Translations under genes and position numbers: made by a program
Source of the DNA: Xenopus tropicalis
Taxonomy: Eukaryota > Chordata > Amphibia > Anura > Pipidae
DNA: 64,000 nucleotides
Assembly (NCBI RefSeq): GCF_000004195.4
Contig: NC_030677.2
Span: 178,224,872-178,288,871 of the forward strand
Direction: 5' to 3'
Shown here: in pieces, positions 22,614 to 34,079 of the stretch
Layout of the letters: every line of letters begins with the position of its first letter
How positions within the stretch are numbered: position 1 is the first letter of the stretch
Notes under the pieces: model-generated
Database searches by the model: none
What the model saw: the letters and a program-made list of their open reading frames with translations, nothing else
Told to the model about the DNA's origin: nothing

Positions 22614-22980
22614 GGGGGGGTCATCTATTAACATTCGGATTTTCATGGTTTTATATTTTTTTTAATATTCTTTGTAAAAACTCGAGGAAAAATAGCAAAA
22701 ACTTTGACTTTTGTCACAAAAAAACTGCAACTTTTTGTCACACAAAAGCCAGCATCAAACCCCGCCCCCCCGAAAAACCTCTAAAACCATAAAGCAGCAA
22801 AAGATCTTACACCTGTAAAAGGGACATCTGCCATTGTTTTAGCTGGTGTATTTTTGTATTTGGAATTGTTGTGGTTTTGTCGCATTTTAAATCTTGACAA
22901 TTACGATTTTTTTGTCAGCAACAAAATCGGGTGTTTGGACTGAAAAAATCAAGCAGAAGTAAATGCCCCCCCCCCCCCCC
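22614..22980. mobile_element. Decayed MITE ending in a poly-C run
   Basis: The left part is GGGGGGTCATCTATTAACATT after TAA (22611-22613). The right part is AAGCAGAAGTAAATG followed by a run of about 15 C (22966-22980). The ends are crude inverted repeats of the GGGGNCATTTACT type. The open frame at 22598-22792 is spurious. Confidence 0.45.
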
Positions 22981-23277
22981 ATTGTAAAGCTATTTCTGTT
23001 TGCGGATGCGAACTCCTTACATTCATCAGAGCAAAAAGGTAATTAAAGGGTAATTAACTATTGAAATGTAGAAGATTCAGATTTATGGGGAAAAGCTGAA
23101 ATCCTGAAATGCTGGATATTTATTCAACTTTATTCAATAAACTTGGGAAGCACCATGATATCTTGGTGCCACCTACTGCTCAGCCAGGCCAAGCTCCAAG
23201 TCTAGCCTATGTAGCTGACATACTGGAAGATGGATATTAAAGGGCCTAAAAACAAAGATAAATAATACTAAATAAAT

Positions 23278-23466
23278 GGGGTGTCTTATATTTATCATGC
23301 CGTGTATGTGCAGTAAAGCATTACCGGTGATGTTGCCCAGGGCAACAAATCAGCAATTTGATTTTAACAGTTTGAAAACCAAAGCAAAGCATCTGATTGG
23401 CTGCTATGAGCAACATCACCAGTAATGTTTTACTCCACTTTTTACACAGCATGATAAATATACCCC
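23278..23466. mobile_element. 189-bp MITE with long inverted ends
   Basis: The left end GGGGTGTCTTATATTTATCA continues TGCCGTGTA, and the right end reversed reads GGGGTATATTTATCATGCTG. The inverted similarity continues inward through TAAAGCATTACCGGTGATG and its partner. The middle has GTTGCCCAGGGCAACAAATC and ATCTGATTGGCTGCTATG. A related scrap is at 63335-63430. No clear target duplication is visible. Confidence 0.7.
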
Positions 23467-26400
23467 ATAGAATGTAGCAACCTTATAGGAGTTTCATTAC
23501 TACATTTGATTGATACAGAATAAAAAGGCATCATAAAACTTTTCAAGTTGTTTTTATCATTTAAAAAAATATGCTGGATGCAATGATAAATTCAATAGTA
23601 TCCAAAAATAATAGAATTAATTAATCCTACAGTGCTACTGTATTGTTTCTTGAATTATCAGTAATAAAACCATCTTAACTCCTGTATGTAAATAAAAACT
23701 AAATAAAAATCAATAAATACTTTTTATATAATATTGTAATAGTAATATATAGAATGACAGTTTTTATTTTTGACAATGATTTGACTCTGTATGTAGGATA
23801 TAATGATACATGCTACATGGCTGGAAGATTTAATAAAAAGTGAGTGTTTTGTATATTGTTTGGTCTTTTCATTTTCATCATTTTAGAGATGAGATTAAGA
23901 GATTTAACCTTTTACGAGCCAATCATGGTTTATCAATAAAAATAACTATACACTCCATTTTTGAAAAATAACATTGTTTGAATAGCCCAAACTATAGACT
24001 AGGGGAGAATAAGTGGGGGATTGAGAGATACAGTGGAGTTGAGCTATTGGAAAGGGAATAGTATTCTGCTGAGTGCCTCACTGTACTTCTTTTTTCCTTT
24101 CAAGTTTATATATTGTATTTTTCAAGAGATCACACAAATTAGTCATTCTGGGAACAAAAGGCCTTTTTGAGAGCTGTCAGTTGGCTGACAGTTTTGATGA
24201 ACATTTACTTCAACTTGTAAAACACATTAATCAAACTTGTTCAAAAAGCTGCGGTCCAAAGAGGGTTATTTCTTCTTTTCTTTCCCTTCCAGCAAAAGAC
24301 ATACTTTACATAAGTGAGTGGATGTGACCGCATACAGTCGCTCCATACAGCTCACTAAGTAGCCCTCATTTGTTCAAATTAAAAGAGTACTTTCTGTGCC
24401 GTAAAGAAAAGGCTGTAGCAACTTCTCAAACCTGTTTATTACAAGTGGCTTTGAATAACCAATGATCCATTCACTCAATCTCTAAAAGAAACATTTGAAA
24501 ATATGGGACGCATTTGCAAGCTGCAATATATGACATGGCGAGTTGGCAGGCTGCCTAGTTTCTACTTAAAGGATTGTCATTCTGGGAAAAATAAATTTCT
24601 CTAACTAGACAAAAGTCAATGTTTTCATGTTTTACTACAATCAAACTGATATGGTTGACAATTTAATGTCTTAACATGTAAAATATCCGCGGATAATCAA
24701 AATTACCCCAATCAATCATAAATACAGAAGGCCTATATTTTTTAATGCATGTGAACATTAGTGTAAAATTTTTAATAGATTTGCTGAAAAAAAAATCACA
24801 ATGTTTCATGTATCCGGGCACGTTTTATATTTGTGTGCATTTGGAGCTAGTTAAAAACCATATGCTATCACATTTCTAAACCTTTGTTTAATGTTGTGTT
24901 TTATTTAATTTTATGTATATTTTATAGCCTACTTGCCTGTCAAGAAGATGTGGAAATGTGCTGGCATTCCAGCTGAAGACATCATTATGAGAAAATGCTC
25001 AAGGCTTTTTTCAAAGTGGGTGCTGAAACATACATTTTCTTTCTCTGACTCCAGGGGATGCTAATAGCAGCCCTAGCAGAAGGGTAGTGTTGGGTCAATT
25101 GGTAGCAATGCTGTGCACCCTACGGATTTATCAGCAAGTCCATTACAGAGGGAGCTTCTTAAAATAAATAAGAATAAGAATGTGACATAAAATTGGAAGG
25201 GAATGCGAAAAGAAAGAAGGATTGTGGGTAGGATGGCGCATAGCAGAGCTAATTTTAATATGTGACAGGCTCAGTTCAGTAAGCTTTGCCATTGATACTG
25301 ATGTAAACTTCACAGAGCTTTAGACTTGTATCTATTAAGAGCGGCAGCGGTGTTCCTACAACCTGAGAACAAGTTCACTAGGGCATGCTATTCTTCTCCC
25401 TCCATAATAAAAATTGATATGAACTGTTTCAAATGGCTTACATATAATTACCCAGAAGACTCAGTAAGGAAAACTATATCTTTGGAGTATTCCTTTATCT
25501 TTTCAAATAAGAGATCCCCCCCTCTCTTCTCTTTTGTTTCTTTGATTACTTCGGGCCTTGTAATCAAACTAAGCTTAGTTTCAGGACCCTAGGGGCAGCA
25601 TCTCTCAGCTCCCTGTCAAGCTGCGTTGCTAAACAATCAATCATGCTCTTGCACTCACTCGGCGGAAGTGCCACAACATGAAGAGTGCAATCCTTTGCTC
25701 TTGCCGTGAAGCCTCAGTGACAAAAGTTTTTTTTTTCCCTTCTTTTTTTTTTTTTCCTTTTGCAAGAAGCTGACTGTATTTGGGGTTATGAATATGCAAT
25801 GACTCTCATTAGTATTGAAACACAGGAGCAAGAGCTGACATCCCCCGCCACTTTTACTGCAGCAGAATCGTCTAATGAATTGTCTCACTCTTTCACTAGC
25901 ACAGGGTTTTTTTCTGTTGTGGCTCCTAGTTCCAAGGGGAGTTGCCCAGTTTGAGAATACCATTGACTGTAGAAATTAATTGCTAAGGACCTCTCGTGAT
26001 TCGGTTAAACAGTGTTGAGACAGTGTTTAAATTGTCAAAACAGAAAAGCGTTAAACTCTGCATGGGGTACAATTTTCATAAAGCTGATAACCTGAAATAG
26101 ATATATTGGAGGCGATAAGCAATGCGAATCTGACATCCTACTGGTTTGTTTATTAGTCGTTTGAATAGAACAAACAATGCTCAAGGAAACTTTTTCCAAA
26201 TGAATAGGCTGCCAACACAAAGCTTTTCTATGAGCCTTTTACCATTTTAATGCTCCTTTTTTGTGTTTCTGGGCTGCTGCCAAATATGTTAAGGGTAAGG
26301 CTGGAATCCCTCTCTACATACAGTACAGATGAAGATATGCTTTTCCAGCACTAAGATATTCAGGTACAATGATGTGTATTACATAAAGAGACACAATATA

Positions 26401-27203
26401 CATTTAGAAGCTAACGATCATGTTCCTTCTGTTTTTACCTACAAGATTGCGTCTTATCTTTTTTCTCTTTTTGTCAGTCAGAAAGTAAGATGTTTTGTTA
26501 CCGAGTAAGATAGTGTTATGTGCCCAATTGTAAACATGGAGCCGACTTACTAATATTGGAATCTTTTCTGGAGGATTTGAGGAAAAAATATTTTCCCTTT
26601 TTATGAAAAAGTTGAATTTGGGATGAAACATTTTTGTATGTAGTGTTTTGTGCTGTTTACTTGGGACTTTTTTGTGGGGATTTTCACCTAAAGGTGTTTA
26701 GCTGCTCTGTTGTAGCTTTAACTATAACAGTAGAACTGCCAATTCATTGTGCCATTTTTCAGGAGTTCAGGAAAAAAATGATATTAAATCTAGAAAAACA
26801 TTAAAATCAGGGAAATACTTTATGTGTTGGGACCACAAAAAAAAAAGATTGTAAATGAGGGAAAACTTAAAATGAGGGTGTGTAATAAGGAGGTTTCACT
26901 GTATTATCTAGGGATCTAGTGACCAGAACTGCATTCAAATCTCAATTAGAAAAGATGATGGCATTTATTTTGCACTGGACAAAATAAAAGGTAGGAATTT
27001 TAGGAAATCTGCCCTACATTGCAATAATAATATTTGGCTATGGGGAAATTTTTTTTTTGCTCTCAACAAAAAAAAGCTTTCATCATGCAGATACATTTTT
27101 TCCATTTATTCATTATTCCTGTGGCTTCTTGCAGGCGTATTTTTAAACAAAAAAAATTGTAATCTTAAACTTGCCTAGATCTAATCAAACCAATGAGCAC
27201 ATC
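23467..27203. other. Long unique-looking interval
   Basis: No transposon, gene or array is recognised. A T-rich tract lies at 25727-25759. Portions at about 24090-24480 and 25590-25980 have the balanced, non-repetitive look of conserved non-coding DNA (inference). The open frames at 24073-24327, 25326-25592 and 25655-25963 show no known domain. The last is partly lysine-rich only because of the T tract. Confidence 0.45.
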
Positions 27204-27431
27204 ATTGACCAATGAAAACTGTTCTCTCACTACACGTACTGGAGAGTTCTCAGGAGTTAGCAAGAACTTTCCTCCTACTTTACCATTAAAGTCAATTTAA
27301 CCCTAAGCCAATTATCATTATCATAATTGACCAATGAAAATTGTTCTCTCACTACACTTACTGGAGAATTCTCAGGATTTATCAAGAACTTTCCTCCTGC
27401 TTTACCATTAAGTCAATTTAACCCTAAACCA
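27204..27431 (+). repeat. Two-copy tandem duplication, 122-bp shift
   Basis: ATTGACCAATGAAAACTGTT starts at 27204 and ATTGACCAATGAAAATTGTT at 27326. Similarity runs on through TCTCACTACAC, TCAAGAACTTTCCTCC-type words and GTCAATTTAACCCTAA. The copies differ by scattered substitutions and single-base gaps. Confidence 0.85.
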
Positions 27432-27595
27432 AGTATTTAAAAAAGCAAAAAAAGTATGCCAACTAAATTCAATTAACACATTATAAATACACAAGAAAAA
27501 ATAAAAACCTTCTGTAAAATTTCCCATGTACAAAATTTGGCAATAAAACTAAGAAATATTTTTGACTTTTGAGAAATCTCTCACCTACACACTAA

Positions 27596-27704
27596 GGGGC
27601 TGATTTATGATTGCTCAAACCTCGGCGCTCAAGCAATCGGTTACTGTAACCACGTGGGAGTTCCTCAAGCTGGCGGGAGGTTTGAGCAATCATAAATCAG
27701 CCCC
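27596..27704. mobile_element. 109-bp MITE with perfect 28-bp inverted ends
   Basis: The arms at 27596-27623 and 27677-27704 (GGGGCTGATTTATGATTGCT then CAAACCTC, and its complement) are perfect inverses. TAA lies on both sides (27593-27595 and 27705-27707), fitting a PIF/Harbinger-type target. Only about 53 bp separates the arms. It is non-coding. Confidence 0.88.
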
Positions 27705-27707
27705 TAA

Positions 27708-27950
27708 GGGGGAGATTTATCACTATTTGCTATCTGAGGAAAAAAAACAGAGAAAAACACAAAGCTCAAATAGTCACAATTTATTAAACAAAAAAAAAGT
27801 GAAAATTCACATGAAAAAACTTGGCAAGTAACTGCTGTCCAGTTTTTATAGAAGTAATTGTCATTGTCTCCAAAGATTTCAAACAAGTTTATCTTACTTT
27901 TTTTTTTACCCCCAGAGAGTAGATTCAGCCTTATTGAAAATGAATGGCAC
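27708..27950. other. Interval that may begin another MITE
   Basis: Immediately after TAA the sequence GGGGGAGATTTATCACTATT resembles a MITE end, but no partner end was found. Nothing else is recognised. Confidence 0.3.
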
Positions 27951-28227
27951 CAGTTTCAGACTGGCCCACTGGAATGCCAGGAAAACTCCTGGTGGGCCCG
28001 GGGGTCAGTGGGCCCTCCTGCTTCTAACCATTTGGTATAATTCATGGTAAATCGCTATTTCTCTATGGGAATAAAGAGACAAAATAGATAGAATAGATTA
28101 TAGTATGTGAAGATAAAAGACTAGGAAAATAAAGAGGTTGAGTGAGAAGTGGAGGAAACATAGTTTGGAGAGTGAGCCCATAAGCTGAGGTTTTCTGGTG
28201 GGCCCCTGGCATCCCAGTCTGACACTA
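27951..28227 (+). mobile_element. hAT-like MITE (CAGTGTCAGACTGG family)
   Basis: It begins CAGTTTCAGACTGGCCCAC and, reversed, the right end reads TAGTGTCAGACTGGGATGCC. Near each end there is a local hairpin around CCAGGAAAACTCCTGG or GGTTTTCTGGTGGGCCCC. The flanks AATGGCAC (27943-27950) and AATAGAAC (28228-28235) match at 6 of 8 positions, a likely decayed hAT target duplication. Confidence 0.65.
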
Positions 28228-28753
28228 AATAGAACAATGTCATTTTCATTTGTGTGTGACTTTTTTCAACAAACAAAACATGACCATTAATATTCACGAT
28301 TTTCTTTCCAAAAGTGCTCAAGAAATATAATTGATAATTTTGCCTCTACTTAACAAAAAATGAAAGCTTGTTGTCTATATACAGAAACTCAAAATAAATG
28401 AAACTGCCCACTTTATATTCTAGCCGCTAGCTTTGACCATTCGAATTTAGCAAAAATTATGAAATACAGCGTTTTCCCCCCCAAAAAGTGTCATTGTGGA
28501 TATGCAAAGTTTTGTATGGAGGAATTTTTCATGACGTGTTATTATGAACGCTAATTGGACTGAGATTTTTCCTGAATCGAGTACAAATTGCTGCTAACGT
28601 TTTCAGTGTGGGGATGATATGGCTTCCAGTGCAATAATACATACATATATTAACAGTATTAGTGTGTGATCTGCTTCATGCAAGTCAGTTGCAGTTATTG
28701 ACAGTTTAGGTTACTGCCACCTTCAGGGTTTCAGTGCATACACTTGTGCAAAA
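28228..28753. other. Unassigned interval
   Basis: AT-rich, no gene or repeat recognised. Confidence 0.4.
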
Positions 28754-28761
28754 TTCATCAG

Positions 28762-29079
28762 TAGTGATGAGCGAATTTTTTTGGCAGGCATGGATTCGGA
28801 GTGAATTTCCGTATTTCGCCATTGGCAAATTGTTTCACAAAACTTCCGTGAAAACCCACCGCAAAAAATCAAGCGCGTGTCAAAAAAAAGTCACGGTCAA
28901 AGCAAAAATAGGAGCAGTCGCTTCAAAATAGGCATAAAAAAACTGCGCACAACAAAAATAGACGCAACAAAATAAAAAGCGCGACAAACACGTTTTGCAG
29001 ATTTTTGATAGTTTCGTAAGTTTTCCTGTTGTTTCGTGAATTTTTCGCCAGAAAAATGAGACAGATTCGCTAATCGCTA
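28762..29079 (+). mobile_element. hAT-like MITE, intact 8-bp target duplication
   Basis: The ends TAGTGATGAGCGAAT and (reversed) TAGCGATTAGCGAAT match at 13 of 15 positions. They are flanked by the perfect 8-bp repeat TTCATCAG (28754-28761 and 29080-29087). The interior has GGCAGGCATGGATTCGG, ATTTCGCCATTGGCAAATTG, then many GCGACAAA/CAAAAATAG words. Relatives lie at 34989-35228 and 37085-37274 and, decayed, at 3.1 and 16.1 kb. The open frame at 28734-28931 is spurious. Confidence 0.88.
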
Positions 29080-29154
29080 TTCATCAGAGCAGGCTGGGGC
29101 CTTGGCACACTCGGAAGTACTCGCAAATGCAAATTGTGAGTGTGGATGCAACTC

Positions 29155-29508
29155 ATATGAGCTTGTTTATCAATTTTCGAGTTTGTGAATTCAAGATTGC
29201 TTATTTATTAATACGGAAAACTCATTCAAATAAAAAAATTTTTTTGCGAGTTTACAAACTCAAAAAAAACATTGAAAATCTCAAATTAAAAATATAGTTT
29301 GACTTTGCCTAGAAAAACTCCCATTGACTTCTAAATGAACTTGCAAGCTTTTAGATGCCAAAGTTTTACATTCCAATTTCTGGGGTTTTTACACTTAATT
29401 AATATAAGACATTTGAGTTTTTGAACCACAGTTTGAATTTTGTGAGTTTTAGCGCAAAAAACTTGAATCATGAAAAAATTAAAATGAGATCATTTATAAA
29501 TCACTGCC
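29155..29508 (-). mobile_element. AAACTC-family MITE copy, reversed
   Basis: It contains TTTTGCGAGTTTACAAACTC, GCAAGCTTTTAGATGCC, TTTACATTCCAATTTCTGG and ACATTTGAGTTTTTGAAC, which are complements of words in 15296-15650. The limits are approximate. Confidence 0.5.
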
Positions 29509-30084
29509 TTATTGTCAATGCAAGCGCAATTTTGTGTACATTTAGCACATCGCATATTTCAGGGCAGTAAAAATGTGCATGGTAATCGCTCACTAGTTGC
29601 GGCTGAATATTTATTGCACCAGTGTGAGTTTGAATTGATGCATACTGATCTGCTGATAACTAATCATAAGTTAGCATGTATATTCCATATGTGTTTGGTT
29701 TTAAAAGGCATTACGTTGCAGCCCTAATCTTATTCTTATCTTAATCTTATTCTAATCTTAAACTATAGCAAATGAGGCATGCCATGTGTCATTTTTATAG
29801 GGATTGAATATTATCATCCTTAGGAGGTGAAGGAATAGAATTAGACTTGACTCCATCATACCAAAGTAACACATATTACCCCTAAGAGACTTTAGTGGTC
29901 AAAGAGTTGCAGAAAGTTGAAACTAAGGGGCTGCAGGTTGTTTATTACTGCAGTATACCTTTAGCCAAATTGATATTATTTCTTTAGTTACCATGTTTTG
30001 AAATTCCACTCTTACTGCCATGACCTGAGGAATAGAATGTAGTGGACGTGTGTGCTGGTAAATACATAAGGGTTTATGTACAAT
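29509..30084. other. Unassigned interval
   Basis: Nothing is recognised. A short run of related words, TTATTCTTATC/TTAATCTTATTC, lies at 29730-29765. Confidence 0.4.
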
Positions 30085-30288
30085 GTGCAGGGCAGGATGC
30101 AAAGTGCAAAAAATGGGCACTATCCACTTTGTGTTTCACAAAACAAAAACTGTAGTACCGTGTTAGCCAGTGTCAAAAATAATAATAAAAAAACAACAAA
30201 ACACAAATACAAGAGTATTGTAGAAATGATACCTATATTGGCTAACAATAAAAATACATTGTTTGGCACTTTACATCCTGCCTTGCAC
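30085..30288. mobile_element. Inverted-repeat segment enclosing a GTTAGCCA...TGGCTAAC repeat
   Basis: GTGCAGGGCAGGATGCAAAG (30085-30107 with TGC) is inverted at 30265-30288 (GGCACTTTACATCCTGCC, then TTGCAC). Inside it, GTAGTACCGTGTTAGCCAGT at about 30150 faces ACCTATATTGGCTAACAATA at about 30230, a word pair I associate with a common Xenopus MITE. The nesting suggests a MITE inside an older inverted repeat. The 115- and 85-codon open frames here are on opposite strands of this repeat and are not credible. Confidence 0.45.
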
Positions 30289-30574
30289 AAAGGGAAATGT
30301 TTGCAAGACTCTGCTCTGCAGACACCTTTGTATTTTGTGAATACCACATTGCCTGAGTTCAGCAGGACTGTATCCATGAAGGGTGGGCAGTGGGAAGCAC
30401 GTAGACCCCAAGCTGCTCTCTAGCTATCACCTAAGAAGCACGGGTATGCACTGCCTGCAATAAAGTTGCCTTGAGTCCCTGGAGCTGTGTTCTGTGACCT
30501 GGTTAAAAAATATGGTGTAAGCAAAGCGCAGCTAAACCCTGAATGCATTATATCAGCCCCATAGTGTTGTTCAT

Positions 30575-30718
30575 TGTCTAGCAGTGTGTCTAGCAGTGTG
30601 TCTATCAGTGTGTCTAGCAGCGTGTTTAGCAGTGTGTCTAGCAGTGTGTCTAGCAGTGTGTCTAGCAGTGTGTCTATCAGTGTGTCTAGCAGCGTGTTTA
30701 GCAGCGTGTTTAGCAGTG
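30575..30718 (+). repeat. 12-bp minisatellite, 12 units
   Basis: The unit TGTCTAGCAGTG is repeated over exactly 144 bp. Variants (TCTATCAG, CGTGTTT) recur with a 72-bp shift (TCTATCAG at 30601 and 30673), so the array consists of two six-unit blocks. Confidence 0.92.
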
Positions 30719-30829
30719 CAAACCTAAGATATGGACTTACCCGGGATCTCTAAAGAGGAAAAATTAAGATTTATGCCGTTTTTTACAAGGCAATGCATTA
30801 TTTGCATTTGTATCTATTAATATTCCCAA

Positions 30830-31015
30830 ACCCCTTAAGTAAGGATCCCCCAACATCTTTACAGTAGTTTATACTCACATATATGCTATTTCTACCAAAG
30901 TGCATAACCTTGCATCTATCAACATTAAACCTAATTTTCCAGTTTGCTGCCCAGTTTTCCAATTTAGTCAAATATCTCTGCAAAGTGGCAGCATCCTGCA
31001 TGGAACTTATAGTTC
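30830..31015 (-). pseudogene. LINE reverse transcriptase remnant (CR1/L2 group)
   Basis: The minus-strand reading includes DAATLQRYLTKLENWAANWK, followed by IRFNVDRCKVMHFGRN. This fits the part of CR1/L2/Jockey-group reverse transcriptases just after the YADD active site (family pattern: LQ.DLD.L..WA..W.M.FN..KCKVMH.GR). The YADD box itself is not present: the upstream reading MCRTISSMQ does not align. The frame breaks soon after. It is a short decayed piece of a mobile element with no function implied. Confidence 0.75.
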
Positions 31016-31156
31016 TGCACATGTGATAAATAAATATGGATTCAATTATTATACTGTATACTTTTTTTCTGTATTGAAAAAATTGTCCCCATGATTCAAC
31101 TGGTATATATTCCAAGTTGTACAGAAACATGTGGTATGATAACTACTACACATTTA

Positions 31157-31460
31157 GGGGCAGATTTACTAAAAGGCCATATTTCTAATTTTTTTTCATT
31201 TTCAAATTCGACAAAACTCGTTTCCCCAGATGTATAAAACGTAACTTTTTTGAATTGTTGCCGTGAAAATACCAACTTTTTTTTGGACAAAACCAAGCAA
31301 AATCTCAAAATTTCCGAGACAAAAGAAAGACCTTCAAGGAAAGGGAAGGGACTTTGCCATTGACTTCTACATGAACTCTGCAAGTTTATCTGGGGAATTG
31401 TCAAATTCAGATTTTTAGCCGATTCGATGCATAGTAAATTTTCGAAAAAGTCGGAGCGTC
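31157..31460 (+). mobile_element. MITE left part (GGGGCAGATTTACTAAA family)
   Basis: The left end GGGGCAGATTTACTAAAAGG is preceded by TTA (31154-31156). The interior has CAAATTCGACAAAACTCG, GCCATTGACTTCTACATGAA and AGTTTATCTGGGG. The right terminus is missing or decayed near TAGTAAATTTTCG. The open frame at 31096-31404 runs through it and is spurious. Confidence 0.55.
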
Positions 31461-33171
31461 TTTTCTTATTGTTGCAAATGTAATTCTAAGCCATTAATAT
31501 GACCATTTTGATGACTATATGCACTGTATTAAAGAGAAGAATCGCCTCTGAGACCAGCTTTAAATAAATTGATATCTGACAACAGTGACTAAGGGATCAT
31601 ACATCAAGCATTTGTTAACTCCATTGACTGGTGCGATTGCACATGACTAACAATGAATTTGTGATAATATCTTCTGAAAGATGAAACCAATCTAAGCTCT
31701 TTTAAACTCCATCCATCATAGACAGAGTACACAGACACAGCACTATTATTAATAGCAAGCCTTGTTGATCCAATACTTAGACGTAATGTTAGATGAAAGC
31801 AGATGTGGGACCTTGTTAAGCTCCTATTAATGGAAACGAATGTAATTGAATTAGAAAATAGCAAAGTGTTTCAGAATATGAAAATTCGGAGTCTTAGACA
31901 GGTGCATTATTACAAATGAAGCTCAAACCCTCATGGCATTTTTTCAATAAACTTCAAAGTTATTCATGGTATCTGTAATTGTTCGATGATTACAGCCTAA
32001 ATGTATTCACGCGGAGTCAATATAATAATGCACTGGTGCATAAAACAACATAAAATGCTGTGTTTCATGAAGTTCACAGCAGGTTTTTTTTTATTATTTA
32101 CTAAACGCTCTCTGCAATAATGCACCGGTGTCATATGTTTTGATATTTCTGGATACATGGTCTGAAAAATTGTATAATCACATTGAGCACAGAGGCACTT
32201 GGCTCACCCAGGTACTTCTACAGTAGCTGGCTACATTGTGCATAAAATTGTTGTGTACATGTTATGTAATGTAACCTGAAAGCCATAGTTATAACACGGC
32301 TAGCAAAAGCCAAACCAGGTATTGGGTGTCACATGTGCATCATCTGGAGTCACTGGCAATATCAACAATATTTTGTGTTTAGAAAGACATAGTTGTCTAT
32401 CAGGGGTTAAAATGAATAATTGAAAATGAAAAATGAATAATAGGCCTAATACAACCTTTTTTATTATAACTTCCTATTATGTAAGGCCTTTTGAAACTAA
32501 GAAATCACAATGACAGACCTAAAAAAGCAAGATAATGAGAAATTCTAAGGGGCTTGTGTTTCAAAAATATACTTAACATTCCAGTTTTTGCACTTGGCTA
32601 AAGGAACACTTTACTTCAGGTCAAGATGTGATAAAAGACAAGTGTTCAGATTCTAGAAGTAGCAGCATTTTTAATATTATAAATGGGTTTGCAGGTTCTA
32701 TTATTATATCAGAAGAGGTTATTCCCTTTAAGTCCACATTGTAAAAGCCATGCAGGCACTCATAACTGTTTTAGGAATTAAATCAATACAGTTCTTGCTC
32801 TTACAAATTGTTGTGGCATTATATAGCTTATATAGCTTATAAAATGATGTGACCTAAATTTTAGAAGATTTCATGCCAGTCACCCAGGGTAATATACACA
32901 TGCTCCCAATACCAGCCATTACAATACCAAACATGCACCATTTTGTATCTTAGTATTATTACTATTGATTTTTGCATTAAAATTCAGGCCATTAACACAC
33001 ATGCTTGTTACAATATGGTGCATTTCAGAAGGTACAATATGATCATAAGTGCAACCAGGTGCCCTGGCATTTGGTGCAACCAAGTGGTTGCTCAGAGAAC
33101 AATGGAGGAGTCGGCCAGGAATGCATGGAGAGAAAAAGAGAGTCATGTAGTAGTAATATTAAGGTGTGGAG
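31461..33171. other. Unique interval, candidate conserved non-coding DNA
   Basis: No repeat or gene is recognised. The stretch 31480-32130 is non-repetitive, has many TAAT/ATTA words and lacks low complexity, which is the look of vertebrate developmental enhancers (inference only). The open frames at 32919-33341 lie on overlapping frames with no domain. Confidence 0.35.
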
Positions 33172-33186
33172 GAATAAAGAGCTTTT

Positions 33187-34079
33187 TTTTAAATCACAAT
33201 TTGTCTTTATTAATGTTTTTCATTTATACCCAATTTCAAAACTTACCAACTATAGTTGTTATTTTACGATACATACAGAATAGGTATACAAGGCATTATT
33301 ACTGGTTACAGCATTTTGCAATGTTGTGTTTAACCTTATAAAGTATATTACAAGACAACAAGGGGTGGGTGGGGTGTGTAGTGGGTTGAGCATATTTTTG
33401 GAAGTTATAAGGGGAATAAGGGGGAAATATTCCTCAATCCAAGGGGACTATACCATCTCTATTGTTTTTGGACAACCTCTGCAGAAGTGTGTTATTTAGT
33501 ATAAGTGGATTGAATTGTTAAAGACAGTGTCCTCCACTTGGCTTAGAAGTAATAAGGTAGGTTCATGGGGAATTAAGAGTGCCAAAAGTCTGTGGACTTC
33601 CTCGGTCACTCATTTTCAAAATTTTCTAATGACTGGTCATTGCCAGACCATGTCTGAGTAATCTGCAGGTATGTGACTGCATTTGGGGCATATAACAGGA
33701 TGTTTGGGTTTATCTGGTGGAGTCTGGGAGGAGTCAGAAAAGTCCTATAAAGGTATTTGACTTGAATCATTTTGTCTTTGGAACAAATTAGGATCTTGCT
33801 GTGTGTTTCTAAAATTTAATTCCAAGTTTCTGATGTGAGGGAAGATATGTCTAATTTTTGGTACAGTTATTGTAAGGCTGGGGCTATGGGCTCGTTCAGT
33901 TAGATCTTGGTTTAGTTAGGTCTTGGCTGACAGCTAGCTCTTCTAGCCTTCATGGGGTGGTGTCAATGTTAGCTTGACTGAACTGTGTAACAAGTACATG
34001 TCGAAGTTGAAGGTATCTAAAGAGCATCTAGTTGGGAAGATCAAATCTATCTTTTAGCATCTTGAAGGGGAGGATTATT
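33187..34079 (-). mobile_element. 5'-truncated L1/Tx1-type LINE with tail and target duplication
   Basis: On the minus strand it starts at 34079, and translated words include KMLKDRFDLP, then MLFRYLQLRH. Farther on come QKLDISSLTSETWN, KMIQVKYLYRTFLTPPRLHQ and INPNILLYAP. These fit the ORF2 C-terminal region of L1/Tx1-clade LINEs (RFDLP....FRYLQLRH, then ..YR....P.RL.....). It is riddled with stops. The 3' part carries AATAAA (complement at 33206-33211) and a run of A at 33183-33190. GAATAAAGAGC (33172-33182) and GAATAAAGGGC (34080-34090) form a target duplication with one mismatch, extendable by four T. The insertion is short and dead. Confidence 0.8.

Noticed and set aside
25655..25963. 102-codon minus-strand frame with a lysine block
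   Set aside because: The lysines come from a T tract read in reverse. No other signal of coding.
32943..33341. 132-codon frame overlapping other frames
   Set aside because: It extends into the 3' untranslated part and tail of the L1-type element, and the other frames overlap it. No domain.
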